A stretch of DNA of 64,000 nt from DASXVX01 sp036504075 (GCA_036504075.1 DASXVX010000068.1:1-64000); one strand, 5' to 3'. Numbered from the stretch's first letter, positions 32,847-42,305 are shown. Numbers and translations: made by a program. The notes: generated from the sequence alone by a model not told the origin.

Positions 32847-34988
32847 ATGAAGCGGATCTTAGCCGGCATTGTAGCAACCGCCTCCTTCCTGGCCATCGCG
32901 GCCCCGGCCCTCGCCCACACCGCTTACCCCGACGGCGGCGTGGTTAACATTCGCAGCGGCCCCGGAACGAACTACAGCGTCCTCGGGTCTCTGACCAGCG
33001 GCGACAAGGCGTCGGTTCTCAGCCACGAAGGTTCCTGGCTCAAAGTAAGGACAGCGGGCGGCCTGACCGGCTACATGGCCGATTGGGTCACCCGCGAGGT
33101 CTATGACGACGAAGTGGTCTATGTTCAGGTGGATACCGACGTCTTGAATGTCCGCACGGACGCGTCCGCGGATGCTCCTTCGCTGGGCCAAGTCCGCCAG
33201 GGCCAGCGGTTTCACCTGCTGGAGGGGCTGGGCACCTGGTACAAGATCGAAGCGGGGAGCCTCGGCACTGGCTGGATCAACGGCCAGTATGCCTTCAAAG
33301 TGCAGCCGCCGCCCGCCAGCCAGCCGCCAAACACGCCGCCGCCCGACAAGCCGCCGGGGGACGGGGCCAAGCCGGGGCTGGTCAAGGCAGCCGCCGCCGC
33401 CGTGAACACGACGATTTATAACGGCCGGTCCCCGGACTACGCACCCCTGGCGAGCGTCATGGCCGGCGATATGCTGACATACCTGGACGCCGCGGAAGGC
33501 TGGGTCAAAGTCGCCAACAACAACGGCGACAAGGGTTGGGTGAACGGCACCGACCTTTACCTCTGGGACCAGGGAATCGACTTCTCCTACCAGGCCACTT
33601 ATGCCATGGCCGAGAACAACTGGAAAATCAGCTACCTGCGGGTCCGGCAGGTGGTGGACACCGGCGACGGCCTCGCGCTCCGGACCGGTTCCACCAGGGA
33701 CACTGCGGTCAAGCGCAGCTTGCACGCCGGCGATCGGCTGAAGCTGCTGCAAGTGCCTGACGGCGAATTTGTCCAGGTGATGGTCACCGATGGAACGGTG
33801 GGCTGGGTCTCCCGGAACTGGATCAAGCCGGTGACCGGCATCCCGGCCGAAGCGGTCCACCTGACCCAGCCGCAGACGGGCGTCCAACAGTTAGAGATCA
33901 CCGGCAATCTGGCGAACGCCGCGATCACCGCCACAGATTCGGTGTTTAGCATCTCACTGCCCCAGAATAGCGGTCGGAAAGCCGGGTTCTCCATCGCTGA
34001 GCACAACATCGCCGTTATCAGCCTGGATGCGTCCAGCCTGCAGCTCCGGTTCGCCCAGCCCTTCCGGTACGAGGTGACGGCGCAGACCGCCGGCCGGCTG
34101 GTGGTGGAGTTCCGACCGGTAGTCCGGGCGGTCGACTACGTGCCGGGCACGGACCGGGTGACCTACCGGTTCCAGCTAACGGGCGCAGTGGACCCGGAAG
34201 TCCACCGGGATGGCAATGGGGTGGTGCTGAACATCCCCGGCGCCCGGCTCCAGAGCGGCGCCACGGCGCCTGGCCTGCTCTCCCTGAATGCCGTGCCCAC
34301 CGGGCTGACCGGTCGGGTGGTAACGGACCGGCCGTTCGCGATCAAGCGGGGGCCCGGCTACCTCGACCTGGTCTTCTACGCCTCGGGCCTTGCGGGCAAG
34401 ACCATCGTGGTGGATGCCGGCCACGGTGGCTCCGAGACCGGGGCTGTCGGGCCGACGGGCCTCATGGAAAAGAACGCGAACCTGGGCATGGCGCTGAAAC
34501 TGCAGAAGCTGTTGCAGGCCGCCGGAGCCAAAGTGATCATGACCCGGACGGCGGACGTTCGCTGCGTCACCCAGGAGGAACTGGCCCTGGTGCCGGCGGA
34601 AGACCAACTGCGGTACGACCTGAACTGCCGGTCCGTCACTGCCAACACGGGCAGTGCCGACGCGTTTCTCTCGATCCACAGCAACGCCAACCCGTCCATC
34701 CGAGAGCAGGGCACGGAAGTGTACTGGGCCAAGGAAAACCTGAATGCTGCCCAGAGCCATGTCCTGGCGGGGCTCTTCCAGACGGAACTGGTCAAGGGCC
34801 TGTCCACCCCGGACCGGGGCGTCAAGGACGACGTCTTCTACGTGATCAAGTACACCGATGCGCCGGCGGCGCTGGCCGAAGTCGCGTTTGTGAGCAACGG
34901 CTGGGAAGAGATGCTGCTGAAGCAGGACGATTTTCGGCAGAAGGCGGCCGAAAGCCTCTTCCGTGCGCTCCAGCAGTTCTTCCAGTAG
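32847..34988 (+). CDS. N-acetylmuramoyl-L-alanine amidase with SH3 and AMIN domains
   Basis: A 713-residue exported wall hydrolase. After the signal peptide (cleavage near AHA at about 22-24) come SH3-like repeats (VVNIRSGPGTNYSVLGSL, VLNVRTDASADAPSLGQV, a third after a Pro linker, and LALRTGSTRDTAVKRSL), then AMIN-like beta domains (about 345-525). The amidase-3 domain fills the C terminus: VVDAGHGGSETG, MEKNANL, FLSIHSNAN and ALAEVAFVSN give the zinc ligands and catalytic Glu. It cuts the bond between N-acetylmuramate and the stem peptide. AAGGAG precedes ATG 32847. The next gene encodes a coiled-coil exported protein. Confidence 0.93.
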   Translation: MKRILAGIVATASFLAIAAPALAHTAYPDGGVVNIRSGPGTNYSVLGSLTSGDKASVLSHEGSWLKVRTAGGLTGYMADWVTREVYDDEVVYVQVDTDVLNVRTDASADAPSLGQVRQGQRFHLLEGLGTWYKIEAGSLGTGWINGQYAFKVQPPPASQPPNTPPPDKPPGDGAKPGLVKAAAAAVNTTIYNGRSPDYAPLASVMAGDMLTYLDAAEGWVKVANNNGDKGWVNGTDLYLWDQGIDFSYQATYAMAENNWKISYLRVRQVVDTGDGLALRTGSTRDTAVKRSLHAGDRLKLLQVPDGEFVQVMVTDGTVGWVSRNWIKPVTGIPAEAVHLTQPQTGVQQLEITGNLANAAITATDSVFSISLPQNSGRKAGFSIAEHNIAVISLDASSLQLRFAQPFRYEVTAQTAGRLVVEFRPVVRAVDYVPGTDRVTYRFQLTGAVDPEVHRDGNGVVLNIPGARLQSGATAPGLLSLNAVPTGLTGRVVTDRPFAIKRGPGYLDLVFYASGLAGKTIVVDAGHGGSETGAVGPTGLMEKNANLGMALKLQKLLQAAGAKVIMTRTADVRCVTQEELALVPAEDQLRYDLNCRSVTANTGSADAFLSIHSNANPSIREQGTEVYWAKENLNAAQSHVLAGLFQTELVKGLSTPDRGVKDDVFYVIKYTDAPAALAEVAFVSNGWEEMLLKQDDFRQKAAESLFRALQQFFQ

Positions 34989-35048
34989 CCGAAAGGATTA
35001 CCGGCAAAAGCTGTCGAACCTCCCGAAGACCGGAAGGAGGGGAAGGCA

Positions 35049-36110
35049 GTGAGATTTCGCCGTGGCTGGCTCATGGCGCTGGCCCTGGCTTTTGCACTGA
35101 TCGTGGTCCCGGCTTCCTCCCGGGCCGAAACGGAAGAAGAGGCGGTGCTGGGTCAGCTTTTTGGTCTGAACCGCACCCTGGAAACGTCCCAGTCTCAGGT
35201 TGCCAGGCTGGACCAGCAAATCGCCGCCGTTACGGCGCAGCAAGCAGCGGCGCAGGCCGAGCGCGATCGCCTGGACGCCCGCCGAAAGGACCGGCTGGCG
35301 CACTTCGGGCGCCGGCTCCGGTTTTATCAGGAAACGGGGACCGTGACACCGATTGGCTACCTGCTCACCTCGCGGAACCTGATTGAGTTTCTAGAGCGGC
35401 TTGAACTGCTGCAGCAGGTGCTGGAGCAGGACGCCCGGTTGCTGGCGGAAATCCGGGAGCTAAAAACGCAGGTGGCCGCGCAGGAGAAAAAGCTGGCCGA
35501 CCAGCGGGCTGAACTGGCCGCCCTCCGGCAAACGCAGGCGGAGCACGTTCAGAGCCTGCAGAGCGACATCGCCGAAAAAGAACGGCTCCTCGCATCGCTT
35601 CAGGAGAAGCGGGCAGCGGTGGAGCAGCAGTTAGCCGCCCTGGACGAGGTCTGGGAGAGAACGGCCAAGCCGGTGCTCTACGATCTGGGCAGTTCCCTGC
35701 AAACGGTAGACCTGAACGGGTTTCAGCCGGACTCCATCAAGGGGACCATCCTGCCGCCGGGGGCGACGATCAAGATTTCGGAGGCCACCCTGAACCAACT
35801 CTTCACCGCCAAGGCGGATCTGAAAGGCATGACTGTGAAAGTCCTGCCGGAGCGGATCGTCCTGGAAGGAACGTTTTCCGGCACCGTCATGAAAGTGTCG
35901 GGAAATTTCACGGTGCAGGGCAAGACCATCATCCGGTTCGAACCCCGGGAGATCTTCGTCGGGGCGTATAAAGTACCGGACAAGGTGACCAACGAGATTA
36001 TGGCCCAGGGCAAGCTGGACATCGATGCCAGTGCGTTCATGCGGGGCTTCTCGTTGCTGGACGTGCATCTGGAAGCGCCCTACATCGTAATCAAGGCTGG
36101 ACTCAAGTAA
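35049..36110 (+). CDS. exported coiled-coil protein, EnvC/PcsB-like N terminus
   Basis: A 353-residue secreted protein. The signal peptide ends near ASSRA (about residue 26). A long coiled coil runs from about 30 to 205, rich in Gln, Ala, Leu and Arg, and resembles hydrolase-activating coiled coils of PcsB/EnvC type. The rest is a beta-rich domain (about 215-353) that I do not recognise; no M23 or NlpC/P60 catalytic motif is present. Placed 60 bp behind an amidase gene, it may bind or activate that enzyme. GTG 35049 has GGAAGGAGGGG. Confidence 0.7.
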   Translation: MRFRRGWLMALALAFALIVVPASSRAETEEEAVLGQLFGLNRTLETSQSQVARLDQQIAAVTAQQAAAQAERDRLDARRKDRLAHFGRRLRFYQETGTVTPIGYLLTSRNLIEFLERLELLQQVLEQDARLLAEIRELKTQVAAQEKKLADQRAELAALRQTQAEHVQSLQSDIAEKERLLASLQEKRAAVEQQLAALDEVWERTAKPVLYDLGSSLQTVDLNGFQPDSIKGTILPPGATIKISEATLNQLFTAKADLKGMTVKVLPERIVLEGTFSGTVMKVSGNFTVQGKTIIRFEPREIFVGAYKVPDKVTNEIMAQGKLDIDASAFMRGFSLLDVHLEAPYIVIKAGLK

Positions 36111-36116
36111 ATTTCA

Positions 36117-36159
36117 AAGGCGCCGGGAGAAGGGGAAGCCTTTCCACCGGCGCCTTTTT
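36117..36159. terminator. intrinsic terminator after the coiled-coil gene
   Basis: A 10-bp stem (36117-36126 with 36147-36156) with an internal smaller hairpin and a T-run. It also stands just after the stop of the convergent nucleotidase gene. Confidence 0.85.
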
Positions 36160-36165
36160 GTTTGC

Positions 36166-36768
36166 TTATGCAGGGTGAACGGGCTGCATGGCCCCTCCCA
36201 CCGATGGGGTCTCCGTGTGGGGCTGAGCGGCAGCCAGGCCGGCAATCAGCGCTTCCGCCTCGGTCCAGGATCCGACCCGGTAGCAGTCGTGAAAATCCCG
36301 GTTGTAGGGGTAGTCCATGAGAATTCGAGTCGCAGGGTGGTGTTGGAGGTTTCGGGGGGCATCGTCGAACATGAAGTCGCCGCGGACCAGGTCCTTGCGA
36401 TACGTGATGACGACGTTGCCCTTGGGGACCATGGGCAGGTGCGCTTTCACCCAGCGCATTTTATCCTCGCAGGCCTCTTTCGGGCTGGCGGTCACCACCA
36501 CCAGTTCACAGAAATGGCTGAGACGTTGGAGTGACTGGACGCAGCCGTCGATGGGCTCCAGGTCGGCGAAGAAGCCGGGCCGGTTCAGGTAGTGGTAAAT
36601 CCGTTTCCCGCAGGCGGGCTTGACGTGGTCGTCCCAGTCCCAGCTGACGATTCGATCGGGGGTGAGGTCGTCGTGGTAATCCCGATTGTAGACCGCCAGC
36701 CATTTCTTCATCAGGTTGCAGCAGATACCGTCCAGGTCGAACAGCAGGACCGGCTTCGGCATGAACAT
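36166..36768 (-). CDS. 5'(3')-deoxyribonucleotidase-like HAD protein (NT5C type)
   Basis: A 200-residue HAD hydrolase. Motif I is LFDLDGICCN, motif II is VVVTASPKEA, the conserved Lys follows in TYRKDLV, and motif IV is FMFDDAPRN. The spacing and the DYPYNRD segment resemble the NT5C family (YorS, YqfW), which dephosphorylate nucleoside monophosphates; the motif has Gly-Ile where active members have Gly-Val. ATG 36768 has AAGGAGGCG. The next gene on the strand starts after a gap of 73 bp upstream. Confidence 0.75.
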   Translation of the reverse strand: MFMPKPVLLFDLDGICCNLMKKWLAVYNRDYHDDLTPDRIVSWDWDDHVKPACGKRIYHYLNRPGFFADLEPIDGCVQSLQRLSHFCELVVVTASPKEACEDKMRWVKAHLPMVPKGNVVITYRKDLVRGDFMFDDAPRNLQHHPATRILMDYPYNRDFHDCYRVGSWTEAEALIAGLAAAQPHTETPSVGGAMQPVHPA

Positions 36769-36841
36769 CGCGCCTCCTTGTGATCATCGACGCAGCCAGA
36801 ACGTCGATGCCGGACACACGGCACCCGGCCGCTGGCGAGCG

Positions 36842-37090
36842 TTAACGCAAGGCGCGCATGACCGCCATGGGTATGGTCAAGTCGACCCGGTCCATCATCC
36901 GGCGGATTCGCTCGGGCATGTCCGGGGGCTCCGGTTCCGCCCGGGTAAGCCCGCTGAGGGTCATGGAGAGGCCCGCAGTTACCGTCGAGGTGGTCACCCA
37001 GTCACGGTTGCCCTGGTTGAGGCGGTAGAGGCCGTAACCCAGGCCCACAAGGCCGGCGCCCAGTCGCGCCCCTTTTATGAACGTCCCCAT
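36842..37090 (-). CDS. small 82-residue protein, unknown
   Basis: Not recognised. It begins MGTFIKGARLGAGLVGLGYGLYRL, a glycine-rich hydrophobic stretch that may insert in the membrane, followed by a polar half with PERIRRMMDRVDLTIP. The frame extends far upstream, but GGAGCGTGAGG precedes ATG 37090. It lies between a nucleotidase and a thioesterase gene on the same strand. Confidence 0.5.
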   Translation of the reverse strand: MGTFIKGARLGAGLVGLGYGLYRLNQGNRDWVTTSTVTAGLSMTLSGLTRAEPEPPDMPERIRRMMDRVDLTIPMAVMRALR

Positions 37091-37181
37091 GTGCCTCACG
37101 CTCCTATTGAGTAATGTGATGGAACATCGTGACAGGAGCGGTCCGGCCCGTGTGTCCGACCCAGGTAGTATGCCCGAAAAC

Positions 37182-37676
37182 TCAGGTGGGATGGTGGACC
37201 CGCCGGGCCAACCGTTCGGCCCGCCGCCGGGTGGCCCCTTCGTAGAGCCGGCGTTCGTCATCCGTCTCGGGCGTCACGGGCGGCACCGGGGCCGGCTTGC
37301 CTGTGGCGGGGTCGAGGGCGACGAATGTCGTGAAGGCGGTGGTGGCCGGACGGCGCACCCCTGTGACGAGCGTTTCGGCAAAAACCTCCACGTAGACTTC
37401 CACGGAGGTGTGGCCGGCCCAGGTCACCTGGGCCTTCAGAATGCAGACGTCGCCGATGTGAATCGGCGTGAGAAAGTCCACGGAGTCGAAGGATGCCGTC
37501 ACGCAGGGATTGCCGGCGTGGCGGATCGCGGCCAGGGCCGCCGCCATGTCGATGTGGTGCAGCACCCGACCGCCGAGCATGTTGCCCAGCGGATTGGCGT
37601 CGTTGGGCAGCACCATTTCGATCATTTCGACGGCAGAGGCGCGGGGCGGCTTGGCCACCAGCTTCGGCTCGCTCAT
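37182..37676 (-). CDS. acyl-CoA thioesterase, hotdog fold (YkhA-like)
   Basis: A 164-residue thioesterase of the 4HBT/YkhA group, hydrolysing acyl-CoA to free acid and CoA. The signature NPLGNMLGGRVLHHIDMAAALAA contains the Asn and Asp/His typical for the active site, followed by VDFLTPIHIGD and VEVYVEVFAE. A charged, Arg-rich tail ends the protein. The frame is open upstream, but GGAGGAGGG precedes ATG 37676. Confidence 0.88.
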   Translation of the reverse strand: MSEPKLVAKPPRASAVEMIEMVLPNDANPLGNMLGGRVLHHIDMAAALAAIRHAGNPCVTASFDSVDFLTPIHIGDVCILKAQVTWAGHTSVEVYVEVFAETLVTGVRRPATTAFTTFVALDPATGKPAPVPPVTPETDDERRLYEGATRRRAERLARRVHHPT

Positions 37677-37891
37677 AGATGCCCTCCTCCGGAATGCAGG
37701 CGCGTGTGGCACGTGTACCACGCCATTGTTCCATCATTGGGACGTGCGAATGTGCGGTCGGATACCACAGGTGAACACCGCGTTGCGAAAACGGCGCCCA
37801 GTCTGCGGGAGCGAACAGGGTAACAAACACGTCTATTGAAGTAGAAACCAGCTGGAATCTGCGTCTGTTCAGTTTCGGAGGAGGACGCGAC

Positions 37892-38458
37892 ATGGCAACG
37901 GAGGCGGCAGCAGTCCCGAACATCGCGGTAGACGTATCAGACAAAGTGCTGACCCTGGAGCGGCTCGTAGATGCTTACGGGGACGGCATCTTGCAGCTTG
38001 CGTATTTGCAGGTGAAAGACCGGGACCTCGCCGAGGACATCTTTCAGGAGGTCTTCACCCGGGTCTACCTGAACCTGCACAAGTTCCGGGGCGATAGCAG
38101 CCCCCGGACTTGGATGTACCGGATTACGATCAACCTCTGCCGGGACCGGCTGCGTTCGCCGGCCCTGCGGCGGGTGCTGCTGCTGGGCGAGGATTTCCTG
38201 GGCGTGTCGCCTGAGCCGGACGACGTGGAAGACACGGCGCTGGCCGCGGCGGACAAGGCGGTACTGCTGGCGGCGGTGACAGACCTGCCGCCGGAGTACC
38301 GGGAAGTGGTGCTGCTCTACTATTACGAAGAGATGGATACCCGGGAGGTCGCCGAGACCCTGGCGCTGTCGGAGGGCACGGTGCGAAGCCGGCTGCACCG
38401 GGCGCGGGCCAAGCTGAGGACGGCGCTCTCGGAAGGAGGGTTCGGCCATGACCGGTAA
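37892..38458 (+). CDS. ECF-type RNA polymerase sigma factor
   Basis: A 188-residue sigma70-family factor with only regions 2 and 4. Region 2 is marked by DLAEDIFQEVFTRVYLNL and TWMYRITINLCRDRLR, and region 4 by LPPEYREVVLLYYYEEM and EGTVRSRLHRARAKLR. ATG 37892 has GGAGGAGG. It overlaps the following gene by 11 bases, so sigma factor and partner are made together, the usual layout for a sigma/anti-sigma pair. I could not confirm an autoregulatory promoter. Confidence 0.92.
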   Translation: MATEAAAVPNIAVDVSDKVLTLERLVDAYGDGILQLAYLQVKDRDLAEDIFQEVFTRVYLNLHKFRGDSSPRTWMYRITINLCRDRLRSPALRRVLLLGEDFLGVSPEPDDVEDTALAAADKAVLLAAVTDLPPEYREVVLLYYYEEMDTREVAETLALSEGTVRSRLHRARAKLRTALSEGGFGHDR

Positions 38459-39647
38459 GGAAGGTCTCCGGGGGCTGAAAGCCCATGCCGAAGAGACCCT
38501 GTTCAAAGACTTCCGGGTGACCCCGGAACTGAAGGCGCGGCTTCAGCGCAACATCCGTCGGGCAGAGCAGGCGAAACGGGCCCCGGGCCGCACCTGGCTG
38601 ACTCGGTCGGCGGCGGCCGCCGTGGCGGCTGTGGCGCTGGTATTGATTGGGTACAGCCTCGGCTCTCCGATGGCGTCCCCATTGACGGCGGTGCACAAGC
38701 CTGCCGCCACGACCCCGGCCCCAGCCCCGACTCCGGCTCCGGCTCCGTCAGGCCCGAGTGCGGCGCCGCCCGTGGTGACCGTGCTTTCGTCTGACGTGTA
38801 CGGCCAGGCGGCCCAAGTCACCCTCAGTCCGGTTATGGCCGGTTCGGCAGTCAGCATCGTAAAATCCGTCGTTGCGGCGGACGCCAACGGCAACACCATC
38901 GCAACGTTCACGAGCACCATCGGAGCCCCCGGCGCCGGGATCGCCGGCGTCGAAGTGGAGCCGGGCCGCAAGATCGTCCTGAACGCCGACTACGCCCTCG
39001 AAGTGAAAGATGCCCCCACCGTGGTGGAGGACCTCCAGCGGCTCGCCACCGGCAGCGGCGGCTACGTGGTGGAGGCCAGCGTGAACCGGGGCGACGACGG
39101 CTCCTACGCCGGGCGGCTCGTCCTGCGGATCCCGTCTCTGCAGTACGGCCAGGCAATCCTGCAGCTACGCCGGTTCGGCGAAGTCAAGCAGGAGCGCCAG
39201 TGGTCCCAGGACGTTTCGGATCGGTACCAGGACCTTCAGACCCGGGTGGAATTGCAACGGGAGCTGGAGCAGAAACTGGAGGAACTGGCCCGGAAGGCCG
39301 GCACCTTCGACGACTGGCTGAAGCTGACCCGGCAAATCAACGAAACCCGCGCCCAGATCGAATCCATGCAGGGCAGCCTCAAGCAACTGGCCAACCAGGT
39401 GGAGTTCTCCACCGTCACCATCGCCCTGCACCAGCCCGCCCCCGGCCAGGCGGAGAAACCCAAGGCCCCGGCAACGTTTTCCCAGGAGCTCGGCAACGCC
39501 TTCGGCGCCTCGCTGAACCTGCTGGGCCGCCTCGGCAAAGGCGTGGTCCTGGGCCTGGCGGCCGCGGCCCCGTTCCTGGTCCCCCTCGCCGTCCTGGCCC
39601 TACCGGCCGCACTCTGGGTGCGCCGCCGCCGCAATACCCGCATGTGA
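38448..39647 (+). CDS. DUF4349 membrane protein, probable anti-sigma partner
   Basis: A 399-residue membrane protein overlapping the sigma factor gene. The N terminus (about 1-45) is cytoplasmic and charged, with a helix at about 52-72, a Pro/Ala spacer, and a DUF4349 domain: VLNADYALEVKDAPTVVEDLQRLA, GGYVVEAS, LRIPSLQYGQAI, a coiled coil (WLKLTRQINETRAQIESMQG) and QVEFSTVTIAL. A second membrane helix and RRRRN end the protein. No zinc anti-sigma motif is visible in the short cytoplasmic part. Position suggests it holds the sigma factor and senses an envelope signal. Confidence 0.75.
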   Translation: MTGKEGLRGLKAHAEETLFKDFRVTPELKARLQRNIRRAEQAKRAPGRTWLTRSAAAAVAAVALVLIGYSLGSPMASPLTAVHKPAATTPAPAPTPAPAPSGPSAAPPVVTVLSSDVYGQAAQVTLSPVMAGSAVSIVKSVVAADANGNTIATFTSTIGAPGAGIAGVEVEPGRKIVLNADYALEVKDAPTVVEDLQRLATGSGGYVVEASVNRGDDGSYAGRLVLRIPSLQYGQAILQLRRFGEVKQERQWSQDVSDRYQDLQTRVELQRELEQKLEELARKAGTFDDWLKLTRQINETRAQIESMQGSLKQLANQVEFSTVTIALHQPAPGQAEKPKAPATFSQELGNAFGASLNLLGRLGKGVVLGLAAAAPFLVPLAVLALPAALWVRRRRNTRM

Positions 39648-39698
39648 TCGAAAGCGAGTGCCTCCTGTGCGACCGGGCTAAACTGTTTCTAAACGTCT

Positions 39699-39721
39699 CG
39701 TTCGGAGAAGGACTGCGAACG
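39699..39721. repeat. CGTTCG-N11-CGAACG inverted repeat before the response regulator
   Basis: Six-base arms at 39699-39704 and 39716-39721, 78 bp before the response regulator start. The spacing is unlike the GAAC-N4-GTTC boxes. It could be a binding site of the regulator itself. Confidence 0.35.
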
Positions 39722-39798
39722 AACGTATGGAATCCCCTCGTGTAGAGAATATGGACCCCGGAATTGGACGATGATTATCAGGGAAGAGGGGAGAAATA

Positions 39799-40509
39799 TT
39801 GACGCCGCTGGTACTCGTCGTGGAAGACGATCCGATGCTCTCGGATGTGCTTCGGATGTACTTGGAGAATGACGGTTACCGGGTCGTTGTGGCCGGAGAC
39901 GGACTGGACGGTCTGACCCAGGCGCTGGTCACCCACCCGGCCCTGGTGGTGCTTGACATCATGCTGCCCCGCATCGACGGTTGGGAAGTCGTCCGGCAGC
40001 TGCGCGAAGTCTCACAGGTCCCGGTCATGCTCCTGACCGCCCGCGGTGAGGAAGCGGACAAGTTGAAGGGGTTCGGACTCGGCGCCGACGACTATCTGAC
40101 CAAGCCTTTCTCCATGCAGGAGTTCCTCGCCCGGGTCCGGGCGGTGCTGAAGCGAACCCAGGGCTTTACCGCCCCAGCCGGCACACCGGTGCCGACGCCG
40201 GTGGAAGGCGTGCTCACGTTCCCGACGCTGGTCATCGACAACCGGCGCCACCGGGTGGAGCGGAACGGCAAGCAGGTCGGACTCACGCCCAAGGAATTCG
40301 AACTGCTCTGGTACCTGGCCAGCCGGGCCGGCACCGTCGTACGCCGGGAAGAGCTGCTGGAGAAAGTCTGGGGCTACGGGCTCGGCGAAGACGACCGGAC
40401 CATTCACACGCACATTAACCGGTTGCGGGCGAAGCTGGAAGGCCAGGACTATCGGTATATCCACACGGTCTGGGGCATTGGCTACAAGTTTGAGGTGAGC
40501 CGCCCGTGA
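39799..40509 (+). CDS. OmpR/PhoB-type response regulator
   Basis: A 236-residue two-component regulator. The receiver domain has the acidic pair in VVEDDPMLSD, the phospho-acceptor Asp in VVLDIMLPRIDGW, Thr in MLLTARG and Lys in YLTKPFS. A winged-helix DNA-binding domain follows (LTPKEFELLWYLASR, VVRREELLEKVWGY, TIHTHINRLRAKLE). The TTG start has GGGGAGAA. The stop overlaps the histidine kinase start (GTGA), so the pair is co-translated. Targets are unknown; a metal ATPase gene lies just downstream. Confidence 0.92.
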   Translation: MTPLVLVVEDDPMLSDVLRMYLENDGYRVVVAGDGLDGLTQALVTHPALVVLDIMLPRIDGWEVVRQLREVSQVPVMLLTARGEEADKLKGFGLGADDYLTKPFSMQEFLARVRAVLKRTQGFTAPAGTPVPTPVEGVLTFPTLVIDNRRHRVERNGKQVGLTPKEFELLWYLASRAGTVVRREELLEKVWGYGLGEDDRTIHTHINRLRAKLEGQDYRYIHTVWGIGYKFEVSRP

Positions 40510-42305
40510 AATCGCGGTGGTTCAAGGCCGCCAACACGTTGTTCTGGCGCCTGATGCTCGCCTTCGGCTCGGTCGTTGTGGCCACGCTGCTGGTCAGTTC
40601 CGGGGTGCTGAACACCGTTTTGCAGTCGATGTTCGAACACCAGCAGGCCGTTGCACTCATGGATGACGCCAAAGGCATGGCCATCTGGGCCGAACAGCAC
40701 ATGAATGCGGCCGATATTGCGCTGGAACTGCCTTGGGTCGACATGGTGACGGAGGGGCGGCTCTGGCTGGTTAACACGGACAGAGTCGTGCTCGCCGACA
40801 CCGGACCGAGCACCAATAGCTTTCAGGGAAAGACGCTGGACCACCCCTGGGTGAACGAGGTGCTGTCCGGAAAGTCGCTCCTGGAGCAGAAACCGAGTCC
40901 ATGGATCTCCGCGGCAATCACTTCGGGCGTTCCCGTCACGCGGAACGGCCAGGTGATTGGCGCGGTGTTTGTGTTTGAATCGCCAAACCGGCTGCAAGAA
41001 GTGTTCCAGGACTTCAGTATCCTCATCGGGCTGACGGTGCTGGGCTCCGCCCTGGCCGGCCTGCTCGCTGCCTACACGCTCTCCCGTTCGTTCTCACGAC
41101 CGATCGAGGAGATGTCGCGCTTCGCCGCCGACCTGGGCAACAAACGGTTCGCCGCCGACCTGAAGCCCGGTAACGTGAAGGAACTGGACCACCTGGGCGC
41201 TTCGCTGGTGGTGGCCGCACGACAACTGCAGACCGCCTTTGACGCCCTGGTGGAGGAGAAGCAGCGGATTCAGTCGCTGATTCAGGACATGGCCGAAGGC
41301 GTGATCGCCGTGGACGAACGGAATTACATCCTCCTGGCGAACCCGGCTTCCGGGCGGGCGCTCGGCCTTCCCGGCCCGTTTGAGGGCCAGGCACTGGACC
41401 AGGTCGGCTTCCCGACGCCACTGGTGGAGGCACTCAAACGTGGTTCTGACCCGGCCTGCCCAGAACACAACGTAGTCAACTTCGCCTGCGGCGGCGCCGA
41501 ACTCTGCGCCCGGGTCTCGCCGGTCATCACCCAGAACGGTCATCCCTCCGGGGCGGTGGCGCTCTTGCAAGACGTGACCTCTGAGACGCAGTTGCGCCGG
41601 CTGCGGGAAAACTTTGTGGCCAACGTCTCCCATGAACTGCGGGGACCGCTGGCCTCGCTCTCCGCCGGGGTCGAGGCGATGCACGACGAGTTGATTTCCG
41701 AGCAAATGCGCCCCCGGTTTCTCAAGGTGATGCTGGCCGAAATCGGCCGGCTGCGCCGGCTGGTGGACGATTTGCTGGAACTCTCCCGGCTGGATGCCGG
41801 CATGCTGCAAATTAGCCTGGAGGAGTTCGACCTGCGGCCGGTTTGCGATGAGCTGGCCGAGAAGTGGGAGCCGCGGGCGCTGGCTGCGTCCGTCAACCTG
41901 GTGGTGGATTGCCCGCATATTCGCGTGATCGCCAACTACGACCGCGTGGAGGAGATTCTGACCAATTTCCTCGACAATGCCGTCCGGTTCACGGAGTCCG
42001 GGGGCACCGTCCGCCTCTTCGCCTGCGACGACCCGGAGATGGTCACGGTGGGCGTGCAGGACACGGGCGTGGGCATTGCCAGGGAGCATCTGGCGCACAT
42101 CTGGGACCGGTTCTATAAAGTCGACCAGGCCCGGACCCGGACCACCAGTTCGGGCACCGGCCTCGGCCTCGCGATTGTCAAGCAGTTGGTGGAGCGGTTA
42201 GGCGGGGAGGTGTCGGTCACATCCGCACCCGACAAGGGCTCCACGTTCACGTTTACGCTGGTGGCCGCCCGTTCCTCTGGAAATGACACCGAGTCGGAAG
42301 AATGA
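40506..42305 (+). CDS. membrane sensor histidine kinase
   Basis: A 599-residue kinase. Membrane helices at about 12-35 and 172-194 flank an extracellular sensor of about 135 residues. A HAMP-type linker (SRSFSRPIEEMSRFA) and a PAS domain (about 250-350) lead to the HisKA box FVANVSHELRGPL and the ATPase boxes ILTNFLDNAVRF, VQDTGVGIA and GTGLGLAIV. The domain order matches WalK/PhoR-type kinases. It overlaps the response regulator gene by four bases. Confidence 0.92.
   Translation: MKSRWFKAANTLFWRLMLAFGSVVVATLLVSSGVLNTVLQSMFEHQQAVALMDDAKGMAIWAEQHMNAADIALELPWVDMVTEGRLWLVNTDRVVLADTGPSTNSFQGKTLDHPWVNEVLSGKSLLEQKPSPWISAAITSGVPVTRNGQVIGAVFVFESPNRLQEVFQDFSILIGLTVLGSALAGLLAAYTLSRSFSRPIEEMSRFAADLGNKRFAADLKPGNVKELDHLGASLVVAARQLQTAFDALVEEKQRIQSLIQDMAEGVIAVDERNYILLANPASGRALGLPGPFEGQALDQVGFPTPLVEALKRGSDPACPEHNVVNFACGGAELCARVSPVITQNGHPSGAVALLQDVTSETQLRRLRENFVANVSHELRGPLASLSAGVEAMHDELISEQMRPRFLKVMLAEIGRLRRLVDDLLELSRLDAGMLQISLEEFDLRPVCDELAEKWEPRALAASVNLVVDCPHIRVIANYDRVEEILTNFLDNAVRFTESGGTVRLFACDDPEMVTVGVQDTGVGIAREHLAHIWDRFYKVDQARTRTTSSGTGLGLAIVKQLVERLGGEVSVTSAPDKGSTFTFTLVAARSSGNDTESEE

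Noticed and set aside
37844..37865. ECF-type autoregulatory promoter (GAAACC ... CGTC) before the sigma factor
   Set aside because: Both elements are present, but the spacing of 12 bp is shorter than the usual 16-17 bp.
39699..39721. CGTTCG/CGAACG repeat as another LexA box
   Set aside because: The arms are separated by 11 bp and in the wrong orientation for GAAC-N4-GTTC.
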